A stretch of 64,000 nt of DNA from Aristolochia californica (taxonomy: Eukaryota > Streptophyta > Magnoliopsida > Piperales > Aristolochiaceae). The notes beneath the pieces are model-generated. The model was given only the letters and a program-made list of their open reading frames with translations. It was not told the origin of the DNA and ran no database searches. The stretch covers positions 33,105,708-33,169,707 of the forward strand of contig JARWKL010000009.1 in the NCBI GenBank assembly GCA_029961685.1, written 5' to 3'. Within the stretch, counting starts at the first letter, position 1; every line of letters begins with the position of its first letter. Below, piece after piece: positions 25,205-35,407 of the stretch. The position numbers were made by a program, and so were the translations under genes.

Positions 25205-26860
25205 AACCAAGGTATGCTTTATTTTTCTACTCTTTTACCTCTAATTGACTTCAAGTTGTACTTTTTTGTTGTCAATCTTTGTTGCAATTCAGTTGGGCAT
25301 AAAAAAAAAAAAAAAGGGTCTCTGTTGCAATAGTGGAAGAGCTGTTCATTTTTTCTCTCCCGTGACATTGCACGTACGAGTCCTTGTTTGCTCTGTATCA
25401 ACAATTTTTAATTAGTGAAATATGTTGGTCCTCTTTGTCTGTTACTGACTACGTCTTGCTTCCTTCATCGTCCAATAGACATCTCTGTTTTTATCTAGTA
25501 AAAAAACGAGACGGGACGAAATGGTCTTTTAAAAAACGGGATTCAACTCCAATTTGCTACTCTCTCTCTCTCTCTCAAAGACCAAATTTTTTTAAATCTT
25601 GGTCGTCGTTGTTTCTATTACTGGAAGGTCAAGTTGTTGTTGCTGTTCAATTCGTTAAGGGCTTGGAGTAATCGGACTTACTCAGTGTGACACTCGGATA
25701 GGTTTTCATGTTTTATGATGCTGTCCAGAGCCTGTGTTGGGGTGGTTCAGTTGGTCAGCTATGACCTTTTCTAAAACGGTTCAACCTTAGTTCACGGGTT
25801 CTCCATAATACGTTATTGTGAACAATAGGTTGATAGGTACACATCGTGGTCCTGATACAAAATCATGTACAATTTCGTTTATAGGAATAATTTTATATAG
25901 TTTTATAGAATAGGAGAGACGTTTGGCTGGAGGGGTTTTTTGCTTGTCTCACTGCCTTCCGTCAACCCTCTGTTGAGTTCTCGACTCAATTTTTCTCCTC
26001 TAGTTTTCATAGCGGAGTTGTCTAGTGCCATCGCAGGCACTCGATTCTCTCTGGTCTTCCTCTTTCTCCCAGCAATGTATCCATCAACTCGCAGGCACAG
26101 CAGTCTATCTGGTCTTCGTTTTGTAGTTTCAGGTTTCCAGACTGTCGCGGGACAGGAAAGAATGCTTGGCTTCAAAGTGTAGGCCTCGGCAGCTGGTGTG
26201 CTTTAGTTAACCGGTCACTGTCAGAGATAATGAATGTCATCGTCACCCATCATCCTTCCAGGGGATCTTCCGTAGAGCTATGAAATTGCGATTACTGGAT
26301 CTGTAGTCGTCGTCACCCATCACTATTCGTGGGATCTGCTTCTTCCATAAGTTATCAATTACCCTTACTGGTTAAGCTACGATAGTCATGGCAGCGTATG
26401 ACTTGATCTGCTTAACCTGTCTATGCGAGAAAGCATAACCGAACTTAAATCCATATGACCCACTCACTCTCTCTCTCTCTCTCTCTCCAGATCTAGTTCA
26501 GCCGATCCAGGTTGGTTTATTTGACATCAACAACTTAATCGGGATTCGAAATGAATAGGGAAAGACCCAAGTGAGCGTGCTATGTGAACTTTGGTGTCGC
26601 GAATTAAACTAGTTTGTCCTACCCGAATGTGGCTTGCACATTTTTTGTGATGATACGTGAGCTACAGTCCAAAGGACCACTAAGTACAAGATGAAGCTTC
26701 CATGATTGAAGAAAACAAAAAAAAAAAAAAAAAAAGGTGGTGCAGCGACGAGGAAACTACAATTTACCGATGAAGCTTCGTGTTCACCCTTTCTCTAACC
26801 TAACAAAGAAGAAAACTACATCACGAGATCAATTCTCGGGGGTCACGGGAAACTTGGTTC
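25205..26860. other. Intergenic between RBM25 and the MYB gene (converging 3' ends)
   Basis: It contains RBM25 3' sequence, an A-run near 25300, short CT microsatellites (about 25561-25578 and 26467-26487) and a run of about 19 A at 26717-26735. No gene was recognised. Confidence 0.5.
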
Positions 26861-27750
26861 CTAAGGGTTCGTGAATCCTCTCCAGTAGCCCTTTCTCTCT
26901 TCTCCTCTTCCGATGGTAGTTGTCTCCTTCCCGGAAGCTTCTTCCACCACCAAGTGGGCATCACTTTCAACGAACAGGTTCAGACAACCTTCACCGTACC
27001 TTTGCTGTTGTATGGAGTCAGAGAAGCCAGAGCCCCTTTTCAGATTAGCGCGTCCGGTCTCAGCCTGGGTCGAGAGTTCAGGTGTGAGGGATGGGTGTTC
27101 CCAGTCTTCTACTTGGTTGAGGAGACCCAGAAACGAGAAGTTACCAGAAAATACCATTGGCGGGTCTCTGGGAATGACCTTGTGTGTCACCGGATCGATT
27201 CCCATGCTCAGAAGTCGTTTCTTTAAGTGGGTGTTCCAGTGGTTCTTGATCTCGTTGTCCGTTCGTCCGGGCAAACGAGCTGCTATCGTAGACCATCTGT
27301 CAAGATTAGAAATTCACGAGCATCAGCATGACCGTCTCAGAATTATTTTGTTAACTGAGGAAGAGGAGATAGAGGAAAATAAAGACGCATACTTGTTTCC
27401 TAAAGTCTCATGGAGATTGATAATGGTGTTCTCTTCATCCTCTGAGAATTGCCCGCGTTTGATGTCCGGTCGGAGATAGTTCGTCCAGCGGAGTCTGCAA
27501 CTCTTCCCACATCTTAACAGCCCTATTGCGATGATAGAAATTTAAAACATAAATATGACCAATACAATCGTCTCACTAAGAAGTAATTGAGCAGAAAACA
27601 AAAGTTTCTCCGCCCACCTGCTCTCTTGGGTAAGGAGCTCCAGCTTACATGCCCATGCGTTCCGATATAATCAATGAGAATTCGATCTTCTTCAGGTGTC
27701 CACGGTCCCTTCTTGAGGCCCGTTTTTTCACAGCATGGAGTTCTGCCCAT
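26861..27750 (-). CDS. R2R3-MYB transcription factor
   Basis: Three minus-strand exons, 27750-27618 (133 nt), 27522-27393 (130 nt) and 27296-26861, give 232 residues. This is the classic R2R3-MYB gene structure, with introns after the [13 protein letters not shown] and LHETLGNK regions. Repeat R2 (about 14-61) starts [16 protein letters not shown] and contains [16 protein letters not shown]. Repeat R3 (about 67-112) runs from [15 protein letters not shown] through [20 protein letters not shown]. The regularly spaced Trp residues are present, with the usual Ile/Phe-type replacement at the start of R3. The bHLH-binding signature [DE]Lx2[RK]x3Lx6Lx3R is not evident, so an independent MYB is more likely than an MBW-complex partner. 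[18 protein letters not shown] follows R3, as in several stress, cuticle and wall subgroups. The short C-terminus (about 115 residues) does not let me pick a subgroup. Confidence 0.93.
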
Positions 27751-29372
27751 GGTGGCCTCTCTCTTCCAGTCTCCGTCTCTGACGCGAAGAGTACTAGAGC
27801 AGCAGCAGCAGCAGAAAACTAGCTCCCATTTTCTGTCTTAGCACTAATAGTCTCTCGTGGGAGGAAAATAGTCAAAGAGAGCTGCTTTCTAACTACATTT
27901 TGTCATGCGTTTCCAATAAAAGTACTCACTGTCGGTACGCAGTTGGATTTCCGCATTCACTGTGAAATTCCAGCGGCATCCCTTCATGCAGAAACGCGTC
28001 GTCCCGTCGTCAGAACTCGGAAGAAGGGAAGGTACCCGATCAGACCATGACGAACCACATCTGCGCTGGGCGAGTTAGGTTAAGTCAAATTTCCCGTTTA
28101 ACTCAAGCCATGCCCACCCATGCCTAGACAATATATATTTAGCTTCTCATGGAATCTTGATTCCCGATTATATTGGTTTAATTAAAAAGTTGAGAAGTAT
28201 GAATTCTATTATTAATGTTGTTTAATCTCAAATAAAACGTGGTTAGTGGTCAATATCTTTCAAAGGGAAAAAAAAAAAAAAAAAAAAAACAAGGATCGAA
28301 AAGCTTGAAGATCATCATCTCTTGTGTCACATGTTAGGTGAATTCGAGGGCCCCGTCTTATTTTAAAACGTTGCGTGTAAACAATAATGTTGGGCAATTA
28401 TCGTCGATTTTCTAAGGTTCAGTCATGAGCAAGTGAGAAGATGGGGGAGAAGCGTATTAGTGTTGAACTGCCACTTTTTTAGTATTAATATGAAGATTGA
28501 CGCTGAAAGAGGGCAGGGAATGGAAGCTCGATGAGATGCAAAAAATTGGATAGTTATTGCAGTGTTTTTTCCCACGTCCAGCCCATCAAAAGAGAACTTT
28601 TGGGGCCAAAGTTGAGATTCCAACTGGTCCATTCCTTGAATTTCCTGCTATGGGTCTGTTGAGAGTTGATAGTTGATTGTGTTCAGCCTGGAATCTGACC
28701 CACGAAGGTGAAATCCGCATCCGATCCGCATATAGATCATACCCATCAACCTGTTAATATAAAAGATTCATAGACAGCCAACAGTTCTGTTCCTGAAACT
28801 CGATTCTCGATTCTCGAAGCTCTACTGCTCTACTGACCTGAGGAGGAAGACGATGTTTTCCTTCCCCTTCTCCATCGATCTTCAACACTTCTCTGTTAAG
28901 TTTCTTGAGAATGAGGGAATGGCGGACTTGTTTAGAAAGTTTTAGGATTTTGTGCTCTCCGGCTTAAACTCTATATTGCTAGGTATGGATTAAATTCCCC
29001 TGCCAAGGAATACAAGATGTCTGAAATCCGTTATCTCTGATCTCTCTCAAATTGGAGAAGCAGCTCCAGAAAAAACATGTCACACTAATTGACAATTTCT
29101 TATGCATTATATTTATTTGGATTAGTTACATATTCCTAATGTTTTCCCAATATTTTTTTTAATATTTAATTTATATAGAAAGAGATAGCAAAATTAAAAA
29201 AATATCAACCCAGTTTCATATAAACTCATATGTGCCCAAATGTAATTTTACTATCAAATTTGAATTGAATGACTTAAAATTTTATCTTTTTCATTCCATT
29301 TTTGTTTATTATCCCGGACCTGATTAAGCAATCTTCTACTGTGAGGTTATCGATAAAGCAACTAAGGGTGTG
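27751..29372. other. MYB upstream region and intergenic DNA
   Basis: The MYB promoter lies at the left of this stretch. It has a short CAG run (about 27800-27815), then AT-rich DNA with an A-run near 28268-28289. No other gene was recognised. Confidence 0.45.
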
Positions 29373-29531
29373 TTTGGAACCCAATGGAAAAGAAAATAAA
29401 ACGAGAATTTAACCATTATTGTTCCTAAAAATATTTAGCCAAAAATAAGAATTTGATCATTATCTTATTTTTAATAATTATTTTTAGAATAATAATTGTC
29501 AAATTCTTATTATTTTTTTAGGGGTTCCAAA
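29373..29531. mobile_element. MITE-like element with short terminal inverted repeats
   Basis: TTTGGAACCC at 29373-29382 is matched in inverted orientation by GGGTTCCAAA at 29522-29531. The interior is AT-rich and partly self-complementary (AAGAATTTGATCATTATC versus AATTGTCAAATTCTT). The length of about 160 bp and absence of coding potential fit a miniature inverted-repeat element, possibly hAT-like. No clean target-site duplication was seen. Confidence 0.5.
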
Positions 29532-29533
29532 TT

Positions 29534-30250
29534 GTTACAATGGGGGACCCACCATGGTGCTCGAGCTGGTGGGACACTCCATGAGGATGTAGGATATCAA
29601 GAAGAGTCCTAGAGAATGTGGGACACCAAGAAGAGTTCTCACCCAAAGCAAGCACAAGTTAAGGAATCAAGAAGCACAAACTGAATTAATTTAAAAGATT
29701 TGAAGATCAAGTGGGACCCATAAATATCTCACAAGCTGGCACTCTTATCAAGATGCGTTGGAAGATCATGAGGGACCCACAAGGATAAGGCTACGAGATG
29801 GCTTATCCCTTATATTCAGGTGAATGAAGCCCCGGTGAACGACAGTCGTAACTATAACGGTCCTAAGGTAGCAAAATTCCTTGTCGGGACTCCTAATTCA
29901 ACTCAATTTAGTCTTCTAGTAGTTTAGTATGAATAGATTTATATTAAAGAGTTAGAGTTATATCCCTTATATGGCTTATCCCTTATATTCTAGTAGATTT
30001 ATATTGAAGATCAAGAAGATTGAAAGACAAGTTGTGTAAGGACTCTACCTCCTCTTCTACTATAAATAGATATGTTATAATTCAGAATTAATCAAGTCAC
30101 ACATTCAATCCCGAGTTGGTTTCTCTCTCTCCCTCTTCTTCTCCCTTTATTTTTTTCTTCTCTCTACCCGAGAACTTTTCGTCCCTTTTTCTCTTTTTCT
30201 TTCCGTTGTTCAAAATTATGAAAAATGGATAATAAATTCAACACAAACAT
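29534..30250 (+). mobile_element. LTR-like retroelement sequence (possible solo LTR)
   Basis: The segment begins TGTTACAATGGGGGACC. It holds a promoter-like CTATAAATAGA near 30060 followed by a CT-rich leader (TTCTCTCTCTCCCTCTTCTT), a layout common in plant copia-type LTRs. It ends near AAATTCAACA. Internal short duplications are present (GTGGGACACxxC..AAGAAGAG units near 29570-29640; ATGGCTTATCCCTTATATTC at 29798 and 29971). No gag-pol frame follows, so if it is an LTR it is solo or from a non-autonomous element. Boundaries are tentative. Confidence 0.4.
29819..29888 (+). pseudogene. Fragment of organelle-type 23S rRNA (domain IV/V junction)
   Basis: GAATGAAGCCCCGGTGAACG, then a diverged GACAGTCG, then TAACTATAACGGTCCTAAGG, then TAGCAAAATTCCTTGTCGGG, follows the bacterial/plastid/mitochondrial large-subunit rRNA around E. 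coli positions 1900-1970. The cytosolic plant 25S sequence differs at this site (ACTCTCTTAAGGTAGCC). The fragment is about 70 bp, with changes at three or four positions from the organelle consensus, including GCGAAA to GCAAAA. It sits inside the LTR-like element, flanked by two copies of ATGGCTTATCCCTTATATTC. It is too short to be functional. Confidence 0.8.
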
Positions 30251-33200
30251 GAGGAGGTGGGGTGGGGTACCTCCCCAACCCTACTTTGATCACGAAGTAA
30301 ACAAACAAGACGATTTATGAAGGTGAAATCTTCTTTCTTTGCCTGAACAACGATTCCTCTTTTGACCCGAGGGGAGTTCTAAAACCGTCTTGCGTCCGGG
30401 TCAAATAGGGGTGGGTGTCCTTCCCATGCACCCTTTGAAACCCGTAGGAGACCTCTAAGAGAGGAGGAAGGATTCCTTTTCCAACTCCTCTCTTATCTCC
30501 ACCTCAATTGAGGAACCAAACGTCCGGCTCCAAATTCCTTGGGTGGCAAGACACGTTATAAAATTGAAGTAAAATGTCACATAAAACCATAGAACACAAA
30601 TATTTTGTTCATGGATGTGCCCCTATCCACGCCACATATCACTCTAGGAATGTGACTTCGTGTCTTAGACCCTTAATTTATACAATAAATTATTATAAGA
30701 TAATATCTTATAAACTATGGAGGATAATCAAATAGCCAATCGTAAGTCAACGTCGTCCCCTTCCACCATTTGGCGACTGATCAAGCTTGTGGGCAAAGTG
30801 ATTGGTGGTGATAATGACTTTCTCTCTCTTCAGAATATATTTTGTATTCAAGTTTTCTTTCATTTTCTTGAGGAATGGAGGCCGAAGGAGACAGAGTCAC
30901 GGTACCCATTCCATTTTGGAAAAAGAGAGGAGCACTAACTTATGCTCCCACTTAATCATCACATATCTAAAAAGCGTTGTTCTCCAGTCTCCTCTCAATC
31001 TCTGCTTTCCTTCCTCTCTTCTACCTCGAGTTAACCCTCTTCCCCTCCTTCCAAAAGCTTCAAAAATACTCCCTGGGGGTCAAAAGATACCACTTTTAAT
31101 ACCTTCCTTCTCAAGAAAATGCATTTCTTTATTACTTTCTACTTCTCCCCCCCTCCTTCCTTCCCTCTGCGATTGATTTCGTGAGATGGCTTTGGCTCCC
31201 ACTCAAATCTTTGGCATGTTCTTCAGTCACCCACAGAAGATGCTCATGAGTTTTCTGCTTTCTGGGGGCGAATTTACGCTAGCAGAGACGGTGCTTGATA
31301 CGTAAAACGAAAGAATCAGTTTAGTGTGTTGAGAATGATTTACTGCAAACCCATCGTTGCTTCCGGATCAAAATAATATGCCCGAGATCAATCTGTGAAG
31401 CATCACTATCACTTGATTGGAGCAGATGCTTGTAGATTTAGACTGCCCACTGCGGAAGCGCCATATGGGTCTCATCTTCAAAACCGTTTGATTGGCACTC
31501 TGCTTTTAGGTAGAATGAAAAAGCTGTGGGGTAGCTGTTAGGTTCGATTAATTAGTGCTATTTCTGGATCTCTTTTTCTTTTTCTTTTTCTTTTTGGAGG
31601 ACTGGGTTTTGATACGAGGAAGGTTTGTGACTTCTGGGACTGAAAATTTGAGATTTGACGGGCAGAATGGTAAAATCATTCTCTTCTCCCCCACTAAGAT
31701 AATAATGACTTCTCTTCCGTGATGAACTGAAGATGATAAACAGCCAAGGATGATAACATCTGTACTGCACTGATCGGTCGAGAAAAACAAAAAAACCGAA
31801 AACGAAGGACGATGACGACGAAAGGGAAAAACAGTGAACTGCAACGAGTCGAATAGCCGCTGTTGTTGGATTATCTGTGTGGGTCATCAAGACACTCTTA
31901 ACCCCAGTGAGCAATGCCAGATATTTTCGCTATTTAATTTGAACACCAGATCATGCTCAGAAGCCCAAAGGGGAGCAGATGAAGAGGAGTTGTTTCCTAG
32001 AATCCATGTACTGGTTTGGAAACAAAAAAAAACCATCTAGAGGAGATTCTTTTCTCTCATGTTTTGTTGCGGCAAAGGAGACCCATTCCCTTTTTATGAG
32101 GAAATTCTCCATTTTTTTCCCACTGGTTGCCTTAAATATTCTCTTATCCCATCTCGTCGGTCGACAACTGGCCAACACATGTGGAGATCTCTTGATCCAA
32201 TGCCTATATGAGGAAACGATTTTTTAAAGAGGAGAGTAATTTGGTTGAAACAGATATTAAATTGTTCTTTAGATGATCCTTTCTTTTTCTTCACTTTCTT
32301 TCTGCAATTTACTTTATATATTTCTTTTCCCTCCACTACAAAAGAAAGCCTCGATTCTCGGGGACCCGCCGCAATGGGGCTGCTCTTCCACCGAAGATGG
32401 ACGCGGGGAACTGATTATGGCGCTTCTGAACAAGTTTTATCTACCTCTGCAAACACACTAATCCGCCACTTCGTTCAATTTTTTTCTATTATTTTATTTT
32501 TTGCCTCGTCTTCTTTGTGTCCCTGTGTTTTTTTAAGCCTGCGCGGAGGTGCTCGTCATTCCAGGGCCGATCAACACAAGCTTTCTCAAATCTGACCTCC
32601 TCCAGAAAGCATACAGTCATTTTTTGTTAAGGACATAAAAGCCCCCGAGCAGCCATTGGAAACTTCTGAAGTTACCCGAAATGTCTTGAGTAGACTTTTT
32701 ATGGTAGAAGGATCCGCCGAGGTCATTTTCACAACGAACGATGACAGCCAATCTGGCATGGGCAATATCTGTCCCGACAGCAACTGATTCACTCGACAAC
32801 AGGCCACAGAGGTAGTCCCGGATTTAGCTCCCGGCTCTGTAATTTCTCTTCCCATGGAGAGAAAGAGACGAAGATTGATAAAGAAAAAATCAGCTTTTTG
32901 AACCAAAACTGTGAAATTGGGTCATCAAACTATAACAGCACAGAAGAAGAAGATAGCACTCATTCAAAAGAAACAAACGGAAGTCTGACATTTACTCTAT
33001 TACAGCGCGGTAGAAGATGAAAGAGAGGAGCTTCCTTCTCTGTAGCAAGAAAAAATAAAGATTCCACTATTCCTGAACAGATGATCATAAATTAATACAG
33101 GACAAACTCCGCGTCTAAGGGCAATGAATGTATGCACGTGGAGACCGACAAGACGAGCATTCTTGAAGGGGGTCGCCATGCTCTCTGCTGAAAAGGTGTC

Positions 33201-34882
33201 TCTCATTCAAACTTTTTTTGAAAAAATTTAATTCCGCACAGTTGGTGCATTGATCAAATCGAACGATCAATCTGTCTGTGCAATGTTTATGTTCAGGGAG
33301 AGTTCTGACTGACCAAACGCCAATCAAAATGAACGCGATTTGTCGCAGTCGTTATCAAGTTCATGGTGGATTATTTTAAGTCTCTCCACTCGAATGTCGA
33401 CAAGCCCTGAGGCTATGGACCATGTTGCAGTCCGCCATGGATGAAAATGACCGAAATCTTCCGCTCTAAAAAAGGAGTTTTTACAACCCAGAAATGGGCT
33501 TCAGCAGGCAACAAGAGTACAGACATCTAATTTCGCTGAAGTTTATCGCGGATATACACCGACAGCCAGTGTAAACACAGTAATAAATCATTCCTTCTAC
33601 CATCGTGTTCAGTGGTACCCTCTAATGAAAGGAAATCCTGTACTAAAAAAGTTGAAAAATAGAAAACAGAATCGTTCTAGTCATTTCTTCTCTTTCTTTC
33701 TTGAGTAGATTTAGGTTGCAGATTCGAAAATTTTCGCAGCGAACAATTGTAAGAAAAGAGATTCCCGATGGTTTTATCTGAACCTCCCAAATTAGTGGTT
33801 CTGCCTTAAAGTGGCGGAGGTTATTTTAGAAAGACGATGAAAGCCGCCTGGAATTGGATGCTATTCCATATTTCCTAGCTGAACCAGGTGAGAATGTGCC
33901 GTAACGAATAATCAGGGGAGTGGAAAGTGAAGAAGTGAAATTGAAAGTGAAAGTAAATTTAAATTTTTTTTTTTTTTTTGTTAGTATGGTCAATGGAAAT
34001 GGAAAGTATTTTCAAGAATTGAATAAATAGTTTTAGCGATGGCTTCTTCCCAAAATGATAAATCGAATTAAGCAGCCCAATAGCTTTCTTCACCTTTCCT
34101 GCGCAGCAATAGCCTCAAACAACTGTGAGAAATATGGCTTCATCGTGCAATGAACCCATTGTGCTTGGCATTTCCTCCAGAAAATTATCTGCAGTCAGAA
34201 ACTGACGAAAAACACAAAGCTTTCTGTATCACAGCCTTGTAGGTGGATTGATTGTGTCAAAAATTGGGAATCCCGGATGCCCATCTAACTGTTTTGAGGG
34301 CTTCAACTGCAGGTTTTTGTTGAAGGAAGAAATGGGTAATATCTCCATGAGTTAGAAGAACACCACAAAGGTGATCGAAGTCTCTGGTACAGAGCTTCTT
34401 CTGTTCGATGCTCTGCAAATTGAGCAAGTGCTTGTAGATAAGGCCGAAAACATCCTTATCCTTCTAGGTATCCAACTTGGCAAAAATTGTCCGAAGCTCG
34501 TCTTCCTTCAAGAATTCGTTGATGCAGACGGTAATCCTATCATGTTCAACTTTCTGGAGTTCCGCCGTCGAAGTATAGACAGAAGGAGAATTTCGATCTA
34601 TCGAGGGTCTGCAGTGGTATAGGTAGGTGACAGCAAAAAGGGGGCAGCTCTGGAGCCACTTTCCCCGGTGAATTACACGGTGCACTAACAGTCATCGCGA
34701 GCTGCTTCTTCTGATTACAGAGAGGTTTGGGAGATTAAAAATAATTAGTGAAGGAAGAACAATCTTGTCTTTTTGCACTTAATTTGGTTCTTGAAGGGCA
34801 GGGGTACTTTCGCCATTCTACCAGAATAGCGTGGAGGGGATATTTTCGCCATTCCAGGTTCTTCTTCCGGTTCCACACCCGT
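30251..34882. other. Long intergenic stretch before HAT5, no gene recognised
   Basis: This stretch contains unique-looking and AT-rich DNA. It has many short frames on both strands, among them a 106-codon minus-strand frame at 32586-32906 and a 39-codon plus-strand frame at about 31186-31305. None has a domain, splice context or family resemblance I can defend. A T-run lies near 33966. Some of the left part (30260-30550) may be retroelement interior. Confidence 0.4.
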
Positions 34883-34890
34883 CTATAAGA
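34883..34890 (+). promoter_or_regulatory. Possible TATA box for HAT5
   Basis: CTATAAGA sits about 525 bp upstream of the HAT5 start codon and 300 bp upstream of the uORF. A transcription start near 34915 would give a leader of about 490 nt containing the uORF and a GA-rich tract (35270-35360). Tentative. Confidence 0.3.
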
Positions 34891-35182
34891 ATACACGCCG
34901 CACCTCTCGTCCAAGTTTAGTCCCACAAAACCTGAAAAAGGGTAACACCCAGAGATAGGACTATAGTCCGCTACCGGAATCAAATATCCGGTCGTCGATG
35001 AGCTAGATTCTGGCCAGAGACCGGTCTCCTCCTTTCCCTTTTTAAGTCCTCTCGTCGAATTTCGATCTCTTGTCGACTGGGTTTCAATTTCGTCTCTCTC
35101 CCATAAACTATCTTCTCCCACTGCGACAGTCTCTGATATCCAGTTTCTGATTCGCCTGACGGGGAACCCACCTGAGCTCGGT

Positions 35183-35269
35183 ATGGGATTACCTGACTCA
35201 CCTTTGCAGACCCCGACCCGTTTGCTGTGGAGTACCAGCTTTTTCCGTCATAAGCCCATGATATTTTGA
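35183..35269 (+). CDS. Upstream ORF in the HAT5 leader (28 residues)
   Basis: An ATG at 35183 opens a 28-codon frame ending in TGA at 35267-35269, 138 nt before the HAT5 start. The peptide begins MGLPDSPLQTPTR and contains LLWSTSFFRHKP. No other ATG lies between its stop and the main start. A two-codon ATG-AGC-TAG minimum ORF precedes it at 34998. Arabidopsis ATHB1 has an annotated conserved-peptide uORF in its leader (CPuORF33, At3g01472) that represses translation of the main frame. I infer that this is the counterpart from its position and size. I did not verify peptide similarity. Confidence 0.55.
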   Translation: MGLPDSPLQTPTRLLWSTSFFRHKPMIF

Positions 35270-35407
35270 GAGGAGGGGGAGAAGGGAAGAGACAAGATAG
35301 AGAGAGTGAAGGAGAGATAGAGAGCGGGACTTGGAAGGGGGAAATAGAGAGTGAGTTTGTTCAGGTTTATCTTTGCCGGATAATTTTCCGCGATCTGACG
35401 TACGTGG

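Noticed and set aside
26913..27479. Plus-strand open frame of 188 codons
   Set aside because: It runs antisense across MYB exons 2 and 3 and the intron between them. The minus strand encodes an unmistakable R3 repeat.
31741..31755. CAGCCAAGGATGA, the first 13 bases of miR169
   Set aside because: The match stops after 13 bases (TAACATC instead of CTTGCCG), and I saw no complementary star arm nearby. Taken as chance.
32586..32906. Minus-strand frame of 106 codons as a possible small gene
   Set aside because: No family resemblance, no splice support, and an overlapping frame on the same strand is equally plausible.
34371..34685. Opposing frames of 70-80 codons upstream of HAT5
   Set aside because: No recognisable motif on either strand. 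They probably lie in the distal HAT5 promoter.
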